This document shows, piece after piece, positions 32,563 to 40,768 of a DNA stretch of 41,571 bases. The DNA is from Clostridia bacterium (GTDB taxonomy: Bacteria; Bacillota; Clostridia; TANB77; RGIG9151): the NCBI GenBank assembly GCA_017450465.1, contig JAFSUW010000029.1:1-41571 (forward strand), read 5' to 3'. The translations under genes and the position numbers were made by a program. Each line of letters opens with the position of its first letter. Position 1 is the stretch's first letter. A model generated the notes under the pieces. It had not been told where the DNA came from. It was given only the letters and a program-made list of their open reading frames with translations, and made no database searches.

Positions 32563-33579
32563 ATGTCAGTTAGAGTAGCCATTAATGGTTTCGGACGTAT
32601 AGGTCGTTTAGCATTCAGACAAATGTTTGGAGCAGAAGGTTATGAAATTGTTGCTATCAACGATTTAACAAGTCCAGATATGCTAGCACACTTATTAAAG
32701 TATGACTCAGCACAAAAAAGATACGAGAAGGCTGATACAGTAGTAGCCGGAGAAAATTCTATCACAGTAGATGGAAAGACAATTAGAATCTATGCAGAAA
32801 AGGATGCAAAGGACTTACCTTGGGGTGAGTTAAATGTAGATGTTGTTCTAGAATGCACAGGTTTTTATACATCAAAGGAAAAAGCTCAAGCTCACATCGA
32901 TGCTGGAGCTAAAAAAGTTGTTATTTCTGCACCAGCAGGAAAAGACTTACCAACAGTAGTTTATGGTGTAAATGAAAAAATTCTTACAAAGGACGATACA
33001 ATTATTTCAGCTGCATCATGTACAACAAACTGTTTAGCACCTATGGCAAAAGCATTAAATGATTATGCTCCTATTCAATCAGGAATCATGTCAACAATTC
33101 ACGCTTACACAGGTGACCAAATGTTACTTGATGGTCCACATAGAAAAGGTGATTTAAGACGTGCAAGAGCTGCAGCAATCAACATTGTTCCTAACTCAAC
33201 AGGTGCTGCAAAAGCTATCGGTCTTGTTATTCCAGAATTAAACGGAAAACTTATCGGTTCTGCACAAAGAGTTCCAGTTCCAACAGGTTCAACAACTATC
33301 TTAGTTGCTGTTGTAAAAGGACATGATATAACACCAGAATCAATCAATGCTGCAATGAAGTCACAAGTTAGTGAATCATTCGGCTATACAGAAGAACTTT
33401 TAGTTTCATCTGATGTTGTTGGTATGAGATATGGTTCATTATTTGATGCTACACAAACAATGGTTACACAAATTAGTGATGATTTATATCAAGTTCAAGT
33501 TGTTGCTTGGTATGATAACGAAAATTCTTACACAAGTCAAATGGTAAGAACAATTAAGTATTTCGCAGAATTAAATTAA
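32563..33579 (+). CDS. gap: Glyceraldehyde-3-phosphate dehydrogenase
   Basis: Oxidises glyceraldehyde-3-phosphate to 1,3-bisphosphoglycerate with NAD. The 338 residues show the NAD-binding GFGRIGR (9-15), catalytic cysteine C153 in [32 protein letters not shown] and a terminal [13 protein letters not shown] chose ATG at 32563, seven bases after AGGAGG; the longer frame would include the promoter. Codon use looks highly expressed. It faces the pgk-tpiA-gpmI operon on the other strand instead of leading it. Confidence 0.97.
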   Translation: MSVRVAINGFGRIGRLAFRQMFGAEGYEIVAINDLTSPDMLAHLLKYDSAQKRYEKADTVVAGENSITVDGKTIRIYAEKDAKDLPWGELNVDVVLECTGFYTSKEKAQAHIDAGAKKVVISAPAGKDLPTVVYGVNEKILTKDDTIISAASCTTNCLAPMAKALNDYAPIQSGIMSTIHAYTGDQMLLDGPHRKGDLRRARAAAINIVPNSTGAAKAIGLVIPELNGKLIGSAQRVPVPTGSTTILVAVVKGHDITPESINAAMKSQVSESFGYTEELLVSSDVVGMRYGSLFDATQTMVTQISDDLYQVQVVAWYDNENSYTSQMVRTIKYFAELN

Positions 33580-33584
33580 TAAAT

Positions 33585-33617
33585 AAAAAATAGCGGGTTA
33601 ATAGCTCGCTATTTTTT
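33585..33617 (+). terminator. Terminator after gap
   Basis: AAAAAATAGCG and CGCTATTTTTT pair around GGTTAATAGCT, followed by a T-run. Confidence 0.85.
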
Positions 33618-33622
33618 ATTTT

Positions 33623-33649
33623 AAAAAGGGCGATTAATAATCGCCCTTT
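33623..33649 (-). terminator. Terminator after gpmI
   Basis: AAAGGGCGATT (33625-33635) and AATCGCCCTTT (33639-33649) are exact complements; TTTTT follows on the minus strand. It lies directly before the gap terminator, insulating the convergent operons. Confidence 0.85.
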
Positions 33650-33652
33650 CAT

Positions 33653-35188
33653 TTATTCTTCAATTAAACTATTTCCTGTCATTTCTACTGGTTTTTCTAT
33701 TCCCATTACTTCAAGCATTGTTGGTGCTATATCACATAATGCACCATTTTTTACTTTCTTTACGTCTGTTCCTATCAAAATAAATGGCGTATCATTTGTT
33801 GTATGTGATGTTACAGGTTCGTTTGTTTCGTAATTAAACATTACATCGGCATTTCCATGGTCTGATGTAATTAATACTGCACCATCTTGTTTTAATACAG
33901 CATCTACTACTTTTCCTACACATTCATCTACTGTTTCTACCGCTTTTATTGCTGCTTCCATAACTCCTGTGTGGCCTACCATATCTGGGTTTGCAAAGTT
34001 TAGTATTACTGCATTATATTTGCCAGTATTTATTGCTTCTACTGCTTTCTCTGTTACTTCATAAGCACTCATCTCTGGTTGTAAGTCGTAAGTTGCTACC
34101 TTTGGTGAAGGAACTAATATTCTATCTTCGCCTTCACAAACATGCTCAACACCGCCATTAAAGAAGAATGTTACGTGTGCATATTTTTCAGTTTCAGCAA
34201 TTCTTAACTGCTTTAATCCTAAACCACTTATATATTCGCCGAATTTATTTTTTAGCTCCTCTGGCTTAAATGCTACATATACATTTGTTAAGTTTTCATC
34301 ATATTGTCTCATGCATACATAGTATAGTGGAAATTTTCCTTTTGGTCTATCAAATCCCTCAAATTCGTCATTCATTAATGACCAAGTGAGTTCCCTTGCT
34401 CTATCAGTCCTAAAGTTAAAGAATATTATTGAATCATTTGGTTCTATTGTTGCAACTGGTTTGCCGTTTTCAGTAATTACAAATGGTTTTACAAATTCAT
34501 CTGTTTCATTTCTTGCATATGAAGTTTCAATCGCCTCAACTGCTGAATTTGCCTTTTCGCCTTCTCCTAACACTAATGCATCATAAGCAAGTTTTAATCT
34601 TTCCCAACGTTTATCGCGGTCCATTGCGTAGTATCTACCAGTTACTGTAGCTATCTTTCCTACGCCAATTTCCTTCATTTTTGCTTCTAGCGCTTCTATA
34701 TAACCTTTCCCTGATGTTGGTGGTACATCCCTACCATCTGTAAAGCAGTGAACATATACTTCTTTTAATCCATTATCTTTAGCAAGTTTTAATAATGCAT
34801 ATATGTGCTCTATATGACTATGTACTCCTCCATCTGATACTAAACCGTATAAATGTAGCTTCGTACCATTTTTCTTACAATTTTCTATTGCGCCTAAAAA
34901 TTCTTCTTTTTTGAAGAAATCTCCATCATCAATTGATTTAGATATCTTGGCAAGATCTTGATATACAACTCTTCCTGCACCTAAATTCATGTGCCCTACT
35001 TCTGAAGTACCCATTTGGCCTTCCGGAAGTCCTACAGCAAGCCCTGCTGTTTTTATTCTTGAATGTGGATACTTTTCAATGTATGAATCTAGGTTTGGTT
35101 TTTTTGCATTTTTTATTGCATTACCACGCGTTTCTGGGTTTATACCGAAACCGTCCATTATTATTAATGTAACTAATTTTTTGTTCAT
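33653..35188 (-). CDS. gpmI: 2,3-bisphosphoglycerate-independent phosphoglycerate mutase
   Basis: Interconverts 3- and 2-phosphoglycerate through a phosphoserine intermediate with two manganese ions; alkaline-phosphatase superfamily. Motifs include IIMDGFGINP (metal Asp), GTSEVGHMNLGAGR (nucleophile Ser), HSHIEHIY, GRDVPPTSG, GRYYAMDRD, and near the end ADPDMVGHTG in its form NFANPDMVGHTG plus ITSDHGNAD. The 511 residues are normal. I chose ATG at 35188, after AAAGG; the longer frame adds seven residues. It is last in the operon and follows tpiA by 21 bases. Confidence 0.96.
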   Translation of the reverse strand: MNKKLVTLIIMDGFGINPETRGNAIKNAKKPNLDSYIEKYPHSRIKTAGLAVGLPEGQMGTSEVGHMNLGAGRVVYQDLAKISKSIDDGDFFKKEEFLGAIENCKKNGTKLHLYGLVSDGGVHSHIEHIYALLKLAKDNGLKEVYVHCFTDGRDVPPTSGKGYIEALEAKMKEIGVGKIATVTGRYYAMDRDKRWERLKLAYDALVLGEGEKANSAVEAIETSYARNETDEFVKPFVITENGKPVATIEPNDSIIFFNFRTDRARELTWSLMNDEFEGFDRPKGKFPLYYVCMRQYDENLTNVYVAFKPEELKNKFGEYISGLGLKQLRIAETEKYAHVTFFFNGGVEHVCEGEDRILVPSPKVATYDLQPEMSAYEVTEKAVEAINTGKYNAVILNFANPDMVGHTGVMEAAIKAVETVDECVGKVVDAVLKQDGAVLITSDHGNADVMFNYETNEPVTSHTTNDTPFILIGTDVKKVKNGALCDIAPTMLEVMGIEKPVEMTGNSLIEE

Positions 35189-35209
35189 AAAATCATTCCT
35201 TTCAAGCAA

Positions 35210-35956
35210 TTAATATTTAACTATTGCTGTAAAGTCGTCTATTTTTAAGCTTGCTCCACCAACTAATCCACCGTCTATATCTGTTGTTGTAAATAATTCG
35301 TTTGCATTTGCTGGTTTTACACTTCCACCATATTGAATTCTAATATTTTCTGCAACTTCTTTATTGTATAATTTTTCAACTACACTTCTAATAAACTTAC
35401 AAGCATCGTTTGCATCTGTTGATGATGCTGTCTTACCTGTTCCTATTGCCCATACTGGCTCATATGCAATTACCATTTTGCTTACAGCATCCGCTGGTAT
35501 ATCTTTTAATGCGCCTACTGTTTGTGTTTCAAGTACTGTATTTGTTGTTCCTGCTTCTCTTTGTTCTAGAGTTTCACCTACACATACGATTGGTTTTAAT
35601 TCATATTTAAGTGCTGCTTTTAATCTATTATTTACTGTTTCATCTGTTTCAGCAAAATATTGTCTTCTTTCTGAGTGACCAATTATAACATAATCTACGC
35701 CGATTTCTTTTAACATTTCGCCTGAAATTTCTCCAGTAAATGCTCCGTTATCAGCCCAGTGAATATTTTGTGCACCTACTTTTATGTTTGTTCCTTTTGC
35801 AGCTGCTACTGCATCTTTTAAGCATACAAATGTAGGACATACTACTACATCCCCCTCTACTCCTAACACCTTATCTTTTAATTCATTAATAAATGAAACT
35901 GTTTCTGATGGTGTTTTATTCATCTTCCAGTTTCCTGCAATAATTTTTTTACGCAT
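35210..35956 (-). CDS. tpiA: Triosephosphate isomerase
   Basis: Interconverts dihydroxyacetone phosphate and glyceraldehyde-3-phosphate. The 248-residue barrel shows AGNWKMNKT (7-15 region, Lys), IGHSERRQYF (catalytic His), VIAYEPVWAIGTGKTAS (catalytic Glu and flexible loop), IQYGGSVKPANA and DGGLVGGASL. RBS GGAGG is 11 bases before ATG. It is separated from the HEPN gene by only two bases on the minus strand, so its expression is tied to that gene and to pgk upstream. Confidence 0.97.
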   Translation of the reverse strand: MRKKIIAGNWKMNKTPSETVSFINELKDKVLGVEGDVVVCPTFVCLKDAVAAAKGTNIKVGAQNIHWADNGAFTGEISGEMLKEIGVDYVIIGHSERRQYFAETDETVNNRLKAALKYELKPIVCVGETLEQREAGTTNTVLETQTVGALKDIPADAVSKMVIAYEPVWAIGTGKTASSTDANDACKFIRSVVEKLYNKEVAENIRIQYGGSVKPANANELFTTTDIDGGLVGGASLKIDDFTAIVKY

Positions 35957-35958
35957 AA

Positions 35959-36354
35959 TTACTCATTCCTCCCTAATACTTTATTTACACTACTCAAAAT
36001 ATTACTTGCAATTTCTATACAAGCATTTGCTTCATCATTTGTAACTACTATTTGATTTTCGTTTGGATATCTTGTTTCTGTATAATAACCATTTAATACT
36101 GCACAATCTTTTACTTTATCCTTAAAAGTCTCATCTTTTTCAGAAATCTTTTTACACAAATATATTAAACTATGTCCAGACTCAAGCGAAGAAAAATAGT
36201 ATAAAATAAGTGCTTTTAATGCTTTCTCAACAGCTTGCTGACAATGGAATGCAACTATCTCGTTACCACAATCATTTTCAAATAAAACTTTTGCGGCTTT
36301 TAAATCTTTAATAGCTTTTTCTATCCATTCAGTTACTATTAAACTATCACCCAT
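35959..36354 (-). CDS. HEPN domain protein
   Basis: Small all-helical HEPN domain (about residues 7-120): WIEKAIKDLKAAKVLFEN, then AFHCQQAVEKALKALILYY, the family hallmark, and YYTETRYPNENQ. The canonical RX4-6H ribonuclease motif of toxic HEPN proteins is not apparent: the Arg of ETRYPNENQ is not followed by a suitably spaced His. I chose ATG at 36354, which overlaps the MNT stop codon by eight bases (coupled translation); an ATG 18 bases upstream is also possible. HEPN and MNT genes often act as toxin and antitoxin, or as nucleotide-modifying pairs. Its place inside a glycolytic operon is unusual. Confidence 0.82.
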   Translation of the reverse strand: MGDSLIVTEWIEKAIKDLKAAKVLFENDCGNEIVAFHCQQAVEKALKALILYYFSSLESGHSLIYLCKKISEKDETFKDKVKDCAVLNGYYTETRYPNENQIVVTNDEANACIEIASNILSSVNKVLGRNE

Positions 36355-36658
36355 ATATCGTCTTCCCTTCATTTAATATTTTGTATAAAAAAGATAATTT
36401 TTCATCTTTATATTTTAAATACTCATCCATTGTATAAACTATTATATCTACAGGATATTTTGAATCTATTTTTAAGTACATATCTGCTATTAACTTCCTC
36501 TTGTTTTCAGTTTTTGTTATTATACACAAATCTATATCACTAGTTTCTTTTATTCTCTGTTTGGCTAGTGAACCAAATAAAATAATTTTAAAAGGAGAAT
36601 ATAACTCCACTATTTGATTTTTTACATTATGAAGTTCCTCCATAAATTCATCAAACAT
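36347..36658 (-). CDS. MNT-type nucleotidyltransferase domain protein
   Basis: Minimal nucleotidyltransferase of 103 residues. The signature GSX10DXD is intact: FGSLAKQRIKETSDIDLC (GS at about 28-29, DID at about 40-42), and a third acidic residue is expected in PVDIIVYT. Such proteins transfer AMP or other nucleotides to a partner, commonly to a HEPN toxin, to neutralise it. RBS GAGGAGG precedes ATG, 20 bases after the pgk stop. It is probably the antitoxin-like member of the pair with the downstream HEPN gene, by analogy with the MntA/HepT systems. Confidence 0.87.
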   Translation of the reverse strand: MFDEFMEELHNVKNQIVELYSPFKIILFGSLAKQRIKETSDIDLCIITKTENKRKLIADMYLKIDSKYPVDIIVYTMDEYLKYKDEKLSFLYKILNEGKTIYG

Positions 36659-36678
36659 AGCTATATCCTCCTCTATTT

Positions 36679-37860
36679 TTACTTATCATTTAGTGCTGCA
36701 ATACCTGGGAGTACTTTTCCTTCAATAAATTCTAATGATGCTCCACCACCTGTTGATACGTGTGTCATCTTATCTGATAAACCGAATTTTTCAACTGCAG
36801 CTGCTGAATCTCCACCACCGATTATTGTTGTTGCTGCTGTGTTTTCAGCAAGTGCCTTTGCTACTTCTATTGTACCTGTAGCAAATGGTGTAAGTTCTGA
36901 AAATCCCATAGGTCCATTCCAGATTACTGTCTTAGCAGTTTTTATTACTTCTTTAAATTGCTCTATTGATTTTGGTCCTATATCTAAACCTTCTAAATCG
37001 TCTGGTATTTCTTTTGAATTATATATAGATGTTGTAGCATTTTCAGATATATCGCTTGCACAAACTGAATCTTCAGGGAAATACATCTTTACGCCCTTTG
37101 CTTTTGCTTTATCTAATATTTCACGTGCTAAATCTAATTTATCATCTTCACAAAGTGATTTACCAATCTTTCCGCCTACTGCTTTAGCAAATGTATATGC
37201 CATTCCGCCACCGATTATTATTGCATCTACTTTTTCAAGTAAGTTTTCAATTACACCAATTTTTGATGAAACTTTTGCTCCACCTAAAATTGCTACGAAT
37301 GGTCTTTCTGGGTTTTCAAGTGCATTACCCATTATTCCTATTTCTTTTTGAATTAAGTAACCACATACAGCTGGTAAATATGCTGCTACTCCTGCTGTTG
37401 AAGCATGTGCACGGTGTGCTGTTCCAAATGCATCATTTACATATATTTCAGCAAGTGAAGCAAGTTCTTTTGAAAATGCTGGATCGTTTGCTTCCTCTTC
37501 TTCGTGGATACGAACGTTTTCAAGTAACATTACATCTCCATCATTTAATGCAGCTGCTTTACTCTTTGCATCTTCGCCTACTACATCTTTTGCAAATGGT
37601 ACTTCGCGGTTAAGTAACTCTGAAAGTCTTTTTGCAACTGGTAGTAATGTTTGCTTGTCCTTTGTCTTACCTATATGTGAACAAAGAATAACTTTTGCTC
37701 CATGCTCCATTAAATATTTAATTGTTGGAAGTGCTTCTGTTATTCTTCTATCGTCAGTTATTTTTGTTTTGTCGTTAACATCTAGAGGCACGTTAAAATC
37801 GCAACGTACTAATACTTTTTTCCCTTTCACATCGATATCTTCAATCGTCTTTTTATTCAT
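36679..37860 (-). CDS. pgk: Phosphoglycerate kinase
   Basis: Transfers the acyl phosphate of 1,3-bisphosphoglycerate to ADP. The 393-residue protein has [12 protein letters not shown] near 15-26, [47 protein letters not shown] and the nucleotide-binding WNGPMGFSE and [13 protein letters not shown]. It heads the operon, from the promoter at 37896-37924, with RBS GGAGG. Between it and tpiA lie the MNT and HEPN genes rather than the direct pgk-tpiA junction common in Firmicutes. Confidence 0.97.
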   Translation of the reverse strand: MNKKTIEDIDVKGKKVLVRCDFNVPLDVNDKTKITDDRRITEALPTIKYLMEHGAKVILCSHIGKTKDKQTLLPVAKRLSELLNREVPFAKDVVGEDAKSKAAALNDGDVMLLENVRIHEEEEANDPAFSKELASLAEIYVNDAFGTAHRAHASTAGVAAYLPAVCGYLIQKEIGIMGNALENPERPFVAILGGAKVSSKIGVIENLLEKVDAIIIGGGMAYTFAKAVGGKIGKSLCEDDKLDLAREILDKAKAKGVKMYFPEDSVCASDISENATTSIYNSKEIPDDLEGLDIGPKSIEQFKEVIKTAKTVIWNGPMGFSELTPFATGTIEVAKALAENTAATTIIGGGDSAAAVEKFGLSDKMTHVSTGGGASLEFIEGKVLPGIAALNDK

Positions 37861-37895
37861 AAAACTTCCTCCTTTAATCTTTTATCACAAAGACG

Positions 37896-37924
37896 AGTGT
37901 ATCATATTAAATAAAACAATGCAA
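37896..37924 (-). promoter_or_regulatory. Promoter of the pgk operon
   Basis: On the minus strand TTGCAT (37919-37924) and TACACT (37896-37901) have a 17-base spacer, about 36 bases before the pgk start. Confidence 0.65.
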
Positions 37925-37953
37925 GATATTATGTAAGTTTTTTCAATATTCAA

Positions 37954-37984
37954 CAAAAAAGGAGCGACTTATAATCGCTCCTTA
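37954..37984 (-). terminator. Terminator after the M16 peptidase-like pair
   Basis: AAGGAGCGA (37959-37967) and TCGCTCCTT (37975-37983) are complementary and a T-run follows on the minus strand. It separates the M16 genes from pgk. Confidence 0.85.
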
Positions 37985-37995
37985 TAAAATAATCA

Positions 37996-39264
37996 TTATA
38001 ATGGTTTTACTATTGATGTTGCTTCATATTTCATATTGAAATATTTATCTAATGCTTTTTTTACGTCTTCTTTTGTTACATTATTATATTCTTCTGCATA
38101 ATCTAACATATTTACATTCCTCATTATATTGGCCATAAATATGTGTGCAATTTTATCAACAGAATTAAATTGTCTTATATAATCTCCCGTAAGACGCTTT
38201 CTTATTCTTTCAAATTCTTCAGCATTTATCTCACTGTGTTTCATTTTATTTATTTCTTCTTTTATTTTTGCTATTGCTTCATCTGGTTTTTCAGATTCAC
38301 CAACAAGCCCAATAAATGCATATTCTCTTTCAAACGTTATATCCATACCGATTGGCGAAGTTATAAGACCATTCTCATATAATTCTTGATAAAGTCTTGA
38401 ACTTTTACCGCAAAGCATCTCAAACGCAATATTTACTGCGATTTCTTCTTTTATTATGTCCTCATATTTTGGTTCTGCCTTAAATCCATACATAAACATA
38501 GGAAGTGCTACTTCAAACGCTACTTCTTTTCTACTATGATTTACTTCTGGTGCTTCATCCTTAAAGAATTGCTTGATTTCAAGCGGTGCTTTATTTACAT
38601 CAACACTTTCTTCAACAACCTTAAATACATCGTCTGGATTTACATCACCTACAACAAAAACTACCATATTAGATGGGTCATAGAATGTATTAAAACAGTT
38701 ATATAAAAGTGTTCTATCAATAGGTGCTATTGTTTCAACAGTTCCTGCTGTATCTATTTTTACTGTATTATCGTTATACATACAATTTAAGAAATTGAAA
38801 TATAATTGCCAATCTGCGTCATCTTCATACATTCTTATTTCCTGACCGATTATTCCTTTTTCGTTTGCAACACTTTCATCAGTTATATACGGATTTTGTA
38901 CGAATTTTAAGAGCAACCTAAAGCTATCTGTAAAGCCCTCTGTACAAGAAAATAGGTATGCTGTATGAGTAAATGTTGTATATGCATTAGAACTAGAACC
39001 CATTTCGGCAAACATATCCATAGCACTACCATCTTTTTGTGCAAAAACTTTATGCTCCAAAAAGTGTGCAACACCGTCTGGCACTTTTATACGCTCTTTT
39101 GTTTCTGGATGAATAAAGTCGTTATTTATTGAACCAAAATGTGTACCAAACATTGCAAATTTTTTATCGTATCCAGGTTTAGGCATAACATATGCTCTAA
39201 GTCCACATGGATAATCTTTTTCATATAATTTTTCTTTTAATATTTTGCTTTCTTTTATATCCAT
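37996..39264 (-). CDS. ymfH: M16-family zinc peptidase-like protein, YmfH-type
   Basis: The zinc-binding HXXEH signature is intact in VAHFLEHKVFAQ (about residues 66-77), with a downstream acidic residue in NEKGIIGQEIRMYEDD. The 422 residues comprise two homologous halves as in other M16 subunits. Its partner, encoded immediately upstream with two bases between stop and start, lacks the signature, so a heterodimer of active and inactive subunits is likely. In Bacillus the ymfF and ymfH genes lie beside ymfI and the proteins are linked by databases to EF-P 5-aminopentanol modification; that link is from memory. A peptide-processing role is the alternative. RBS GGAGGAGG. Confidence 0.82.
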   Translation of the reverse strand: MDIKESKILKEKLYEKDYPCGLRAYVMPKPGYDKKFAMFGTHFGSINNDFIHPETKERIKVPDGVAHFLEHKVFAQKDGSAMDMFAEMGSSSNAYTTFTHTAYLFSCTEGFTDSFRLLLKFVQNPYITDESVANEKGIIGQEIRMYEDDADWQLYFNFLNCMYNDNTVKIDTAGTVETIAPIDRTLLYNCFNTFYDPSNMVVFVVGDVNPDDVFKVVEESVDVNKAPLEIKQFFKDEAPEVNHSRKEVAFEVALPMFMYGFKAEPKYEDIIKEEIAVNIAFEMLCGKSSRLYQELYENGLITSPIGMDITFEREYAFIGLVGESEKPDEAIAKIKEEINKMKHSEINAEEFERIRKRLTGDYIRQFNSVDKIAHIFMANIMRNVNMLDYAEEYNNVTKEDVKKALDKYFNMKYEATSIVKPL

Positions 39265-39266
39265 AG

Positions 39267-40514
39267 TTATGCCTCCTCCTTGCCTTTCATAAAGTAAACT
39301 GTATCTAGTTTTACATTCTTTGATACTTCTACAACGTCTTTTATTGTAACTTTAGTTAGTTTATCTATTAATTCATCTATAGTTTCTTCTGATGAAATTA
39401 ATTCTTGTCCATAATAAAACTCTAGTAATGCTCCTTGTTCATCTTTCATTGAACTTAATGAATTTTTTAACGTTTTTAGTGTGGTTTCATACTCATAATC
39501 AGTAATTTTACCATCTTCCATATCCTTAATTTGCTCTAAAATAGTGTCATATGCCTTTTGATAATTCTTAAATTCAATACCTGAACTTATTCCCATTACA
39601 CCTTTATATTTGTCTAATCTCGAAAATGCATAGTATGCAAGACTGTTCTTTTCCCTCACATTTTGGAATAATTTAGACTGAACGCCGCCACCAAGTATTC
39701 CGTTATATACCATCATTTCGTAGTACTCTTTTGTGTTTGGCTCAATATTTGTACGAAATGCTAAAGATAATTTCCCTTGATTTATATCAAATTCTTCTGC
39801 CACATTCTTAACTTTTTCAGGTATTATACGCGTTACTGTAGTGATTTTAGCAGCATTACGAGGTGCAAAACCAAAACTATCTACTATTTTATTAAATTCA
39901 TCATCCGATACATCGCCTATCATAACTATATCTACCGCAAAATTATTTATCATATTTTTATATGCTTCAAATACATCTTTATTAGTTGCTCTATCTAAAC
40001 CCGCGATATCTCCATATTCGCATAATGAATATGGCTCATTTTCCGCCATTAATTCATAGCAGCGTTCAAGTGCATATTGCACTTTATCATTTTTCCTACT
40101 TTCAATGATATTTTTTAATTTTACCTTTTCTTGGGCAAGGTAATCTACCTTAAAGCCATCATTTTCAAGTAATGGATTAAATATAATGTCCTTCATCATA
40201 TCTACAATTTTATCTGTAACACTTTCTTCTAAGTACTTATCGTTTACAAACTCTGCATAGAATTTCAATATTTGATTTTCGCCTTTTTTCGATACGCTAC
40301 AATCAAACTTTGCGCCATACATCTTTTCAAGTTCTATGGAAATATCTCGCATTGTTGGATAATTTTTAGTACCACGTCTTAAAATTGCTGGTACTAATGC
40401 GTTTTTTGAAACATCATCTTTTGTTAGTGGTGTACTAAAAAACACTCCTAACATATTAGTTTTATACTTACCGCTTTTTATAAGTTTTGCTCTTACACCA
40501 TCTTTTATTTTCAT
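39267..40514 (-). CDS. ymfF: M16-family peptidase-like protein, inactive partner (YmfF-type)
   Basis: M16-type fold of 415 residues. Where active members have HXXEH, this one reads ALVPAILRRGTKNYPTMRDI, so the zinc site is absent; the glycine-rich loop NGILGGGVQSKLFQNVREKNSLAYY is present (as YNGILGGGVQSKLF then REKNSLAYY). It therefore resembles the non-catalytic subunit of an M16 heterodimer. It is first of a two-gene operon, with its stop just before the start of the active partner. RBS AAGGAGGATATT. The terminator-like hairpin at 40551-40588 separates it from lon. Confidence 0.8.
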   Translation of the reverse strand: MKIKDGVRAKLIKSGKYKTNMLGVFFSTPLTKDDVSKNALVPAILRRGTKNYPTMRDISIELEKMYGAKFDCSVSKKGENQILKFYAEFVNDKYLEESVTDKIVDMMKDIIFNPLLENDGFKVDYLAQEKVKLKNIIESRKNDKVQYALERCYELMAENEPYSLCEYGDIAGLDRATNKDVFEAYKNMINNFAVDIVMIGDVSDDEFNKIVDSFGFAPRNAAKITTVTRIIPEKVKNVAEEFDINQGKLSLAFRTNIEPNTKEYYEMMVYNGILGGGVQSKLFQNVREKNSLAYYAFSRLDKYKGVMGISSGIEFKNYQKAYDTILEQIKDMEDGKITDYEYETTLKTLKNSLSSMKDEQGALLEFYYGQELISSEETIDELIDKLTKVTIKDVVEVSKNVKLDTVYFMKGKEEA

Positions 40515-40550
40515 AATATCCTCCTTTTGCTATTCTTACCATATTATTAT

Positions 40551-40588
40551 ACAAAAAAATAATCTATATATTCATATAGATTATTTTA
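40551..40588 (-). terminator. Probable terminator of lon
   Basis: On the minus strand AATAATCTATAT and ATATAGATTATT pair around a short loop, followed by TTTTTTTG. A TATAAT box comes immediately after, which may serve the M16 operon. Confidence 0.75.
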
Positions 40589-40622
40589 TAATATCTATTT
40601 TTTACTGTCTAGTGGATAATTC

Positions 40623-40768
40623 AAATTGTTGCTTATCTAACTAATTAAAAACTACGCGAACTTCGTTCGCGTTCGGGCGGGTTACAAACCCGCCCCTACA
40701 TTGTTTGATGAATCATTCAATATGTGTATTTACAATACATTATAATTTTCTTAGATAAACAATAATTT
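40623..40768. repeat. MITE-like element with imperfect terminal inverted repeats and two GC-rich palindromes
   Basis: The ends AAATTGTTGCTTATCTAA (40623-40640) and the complement of TTAGATAAACAATAATTT (40751-40768) agree at 16 of 18 positions. Inside are two G/C-rich palindromes, CGCGAAC-TTC-GTTCGCG and GGGCGGGTT-ACA-AACCCGCCC (about 40655-40697). No transposase is present. The right end overlaps the lon stop codon by two bases. No clear target duplication is visible, and the type is inferred from structure alone. Confidence 0.6.

Noticed and set aside
40652-40700. GC-rich palindromes as a replication origin or rRNA fragment
   Set aside because: No DnaA boxes or initiator gene nearby; the terminal inverted repeats fit a mobile element better.
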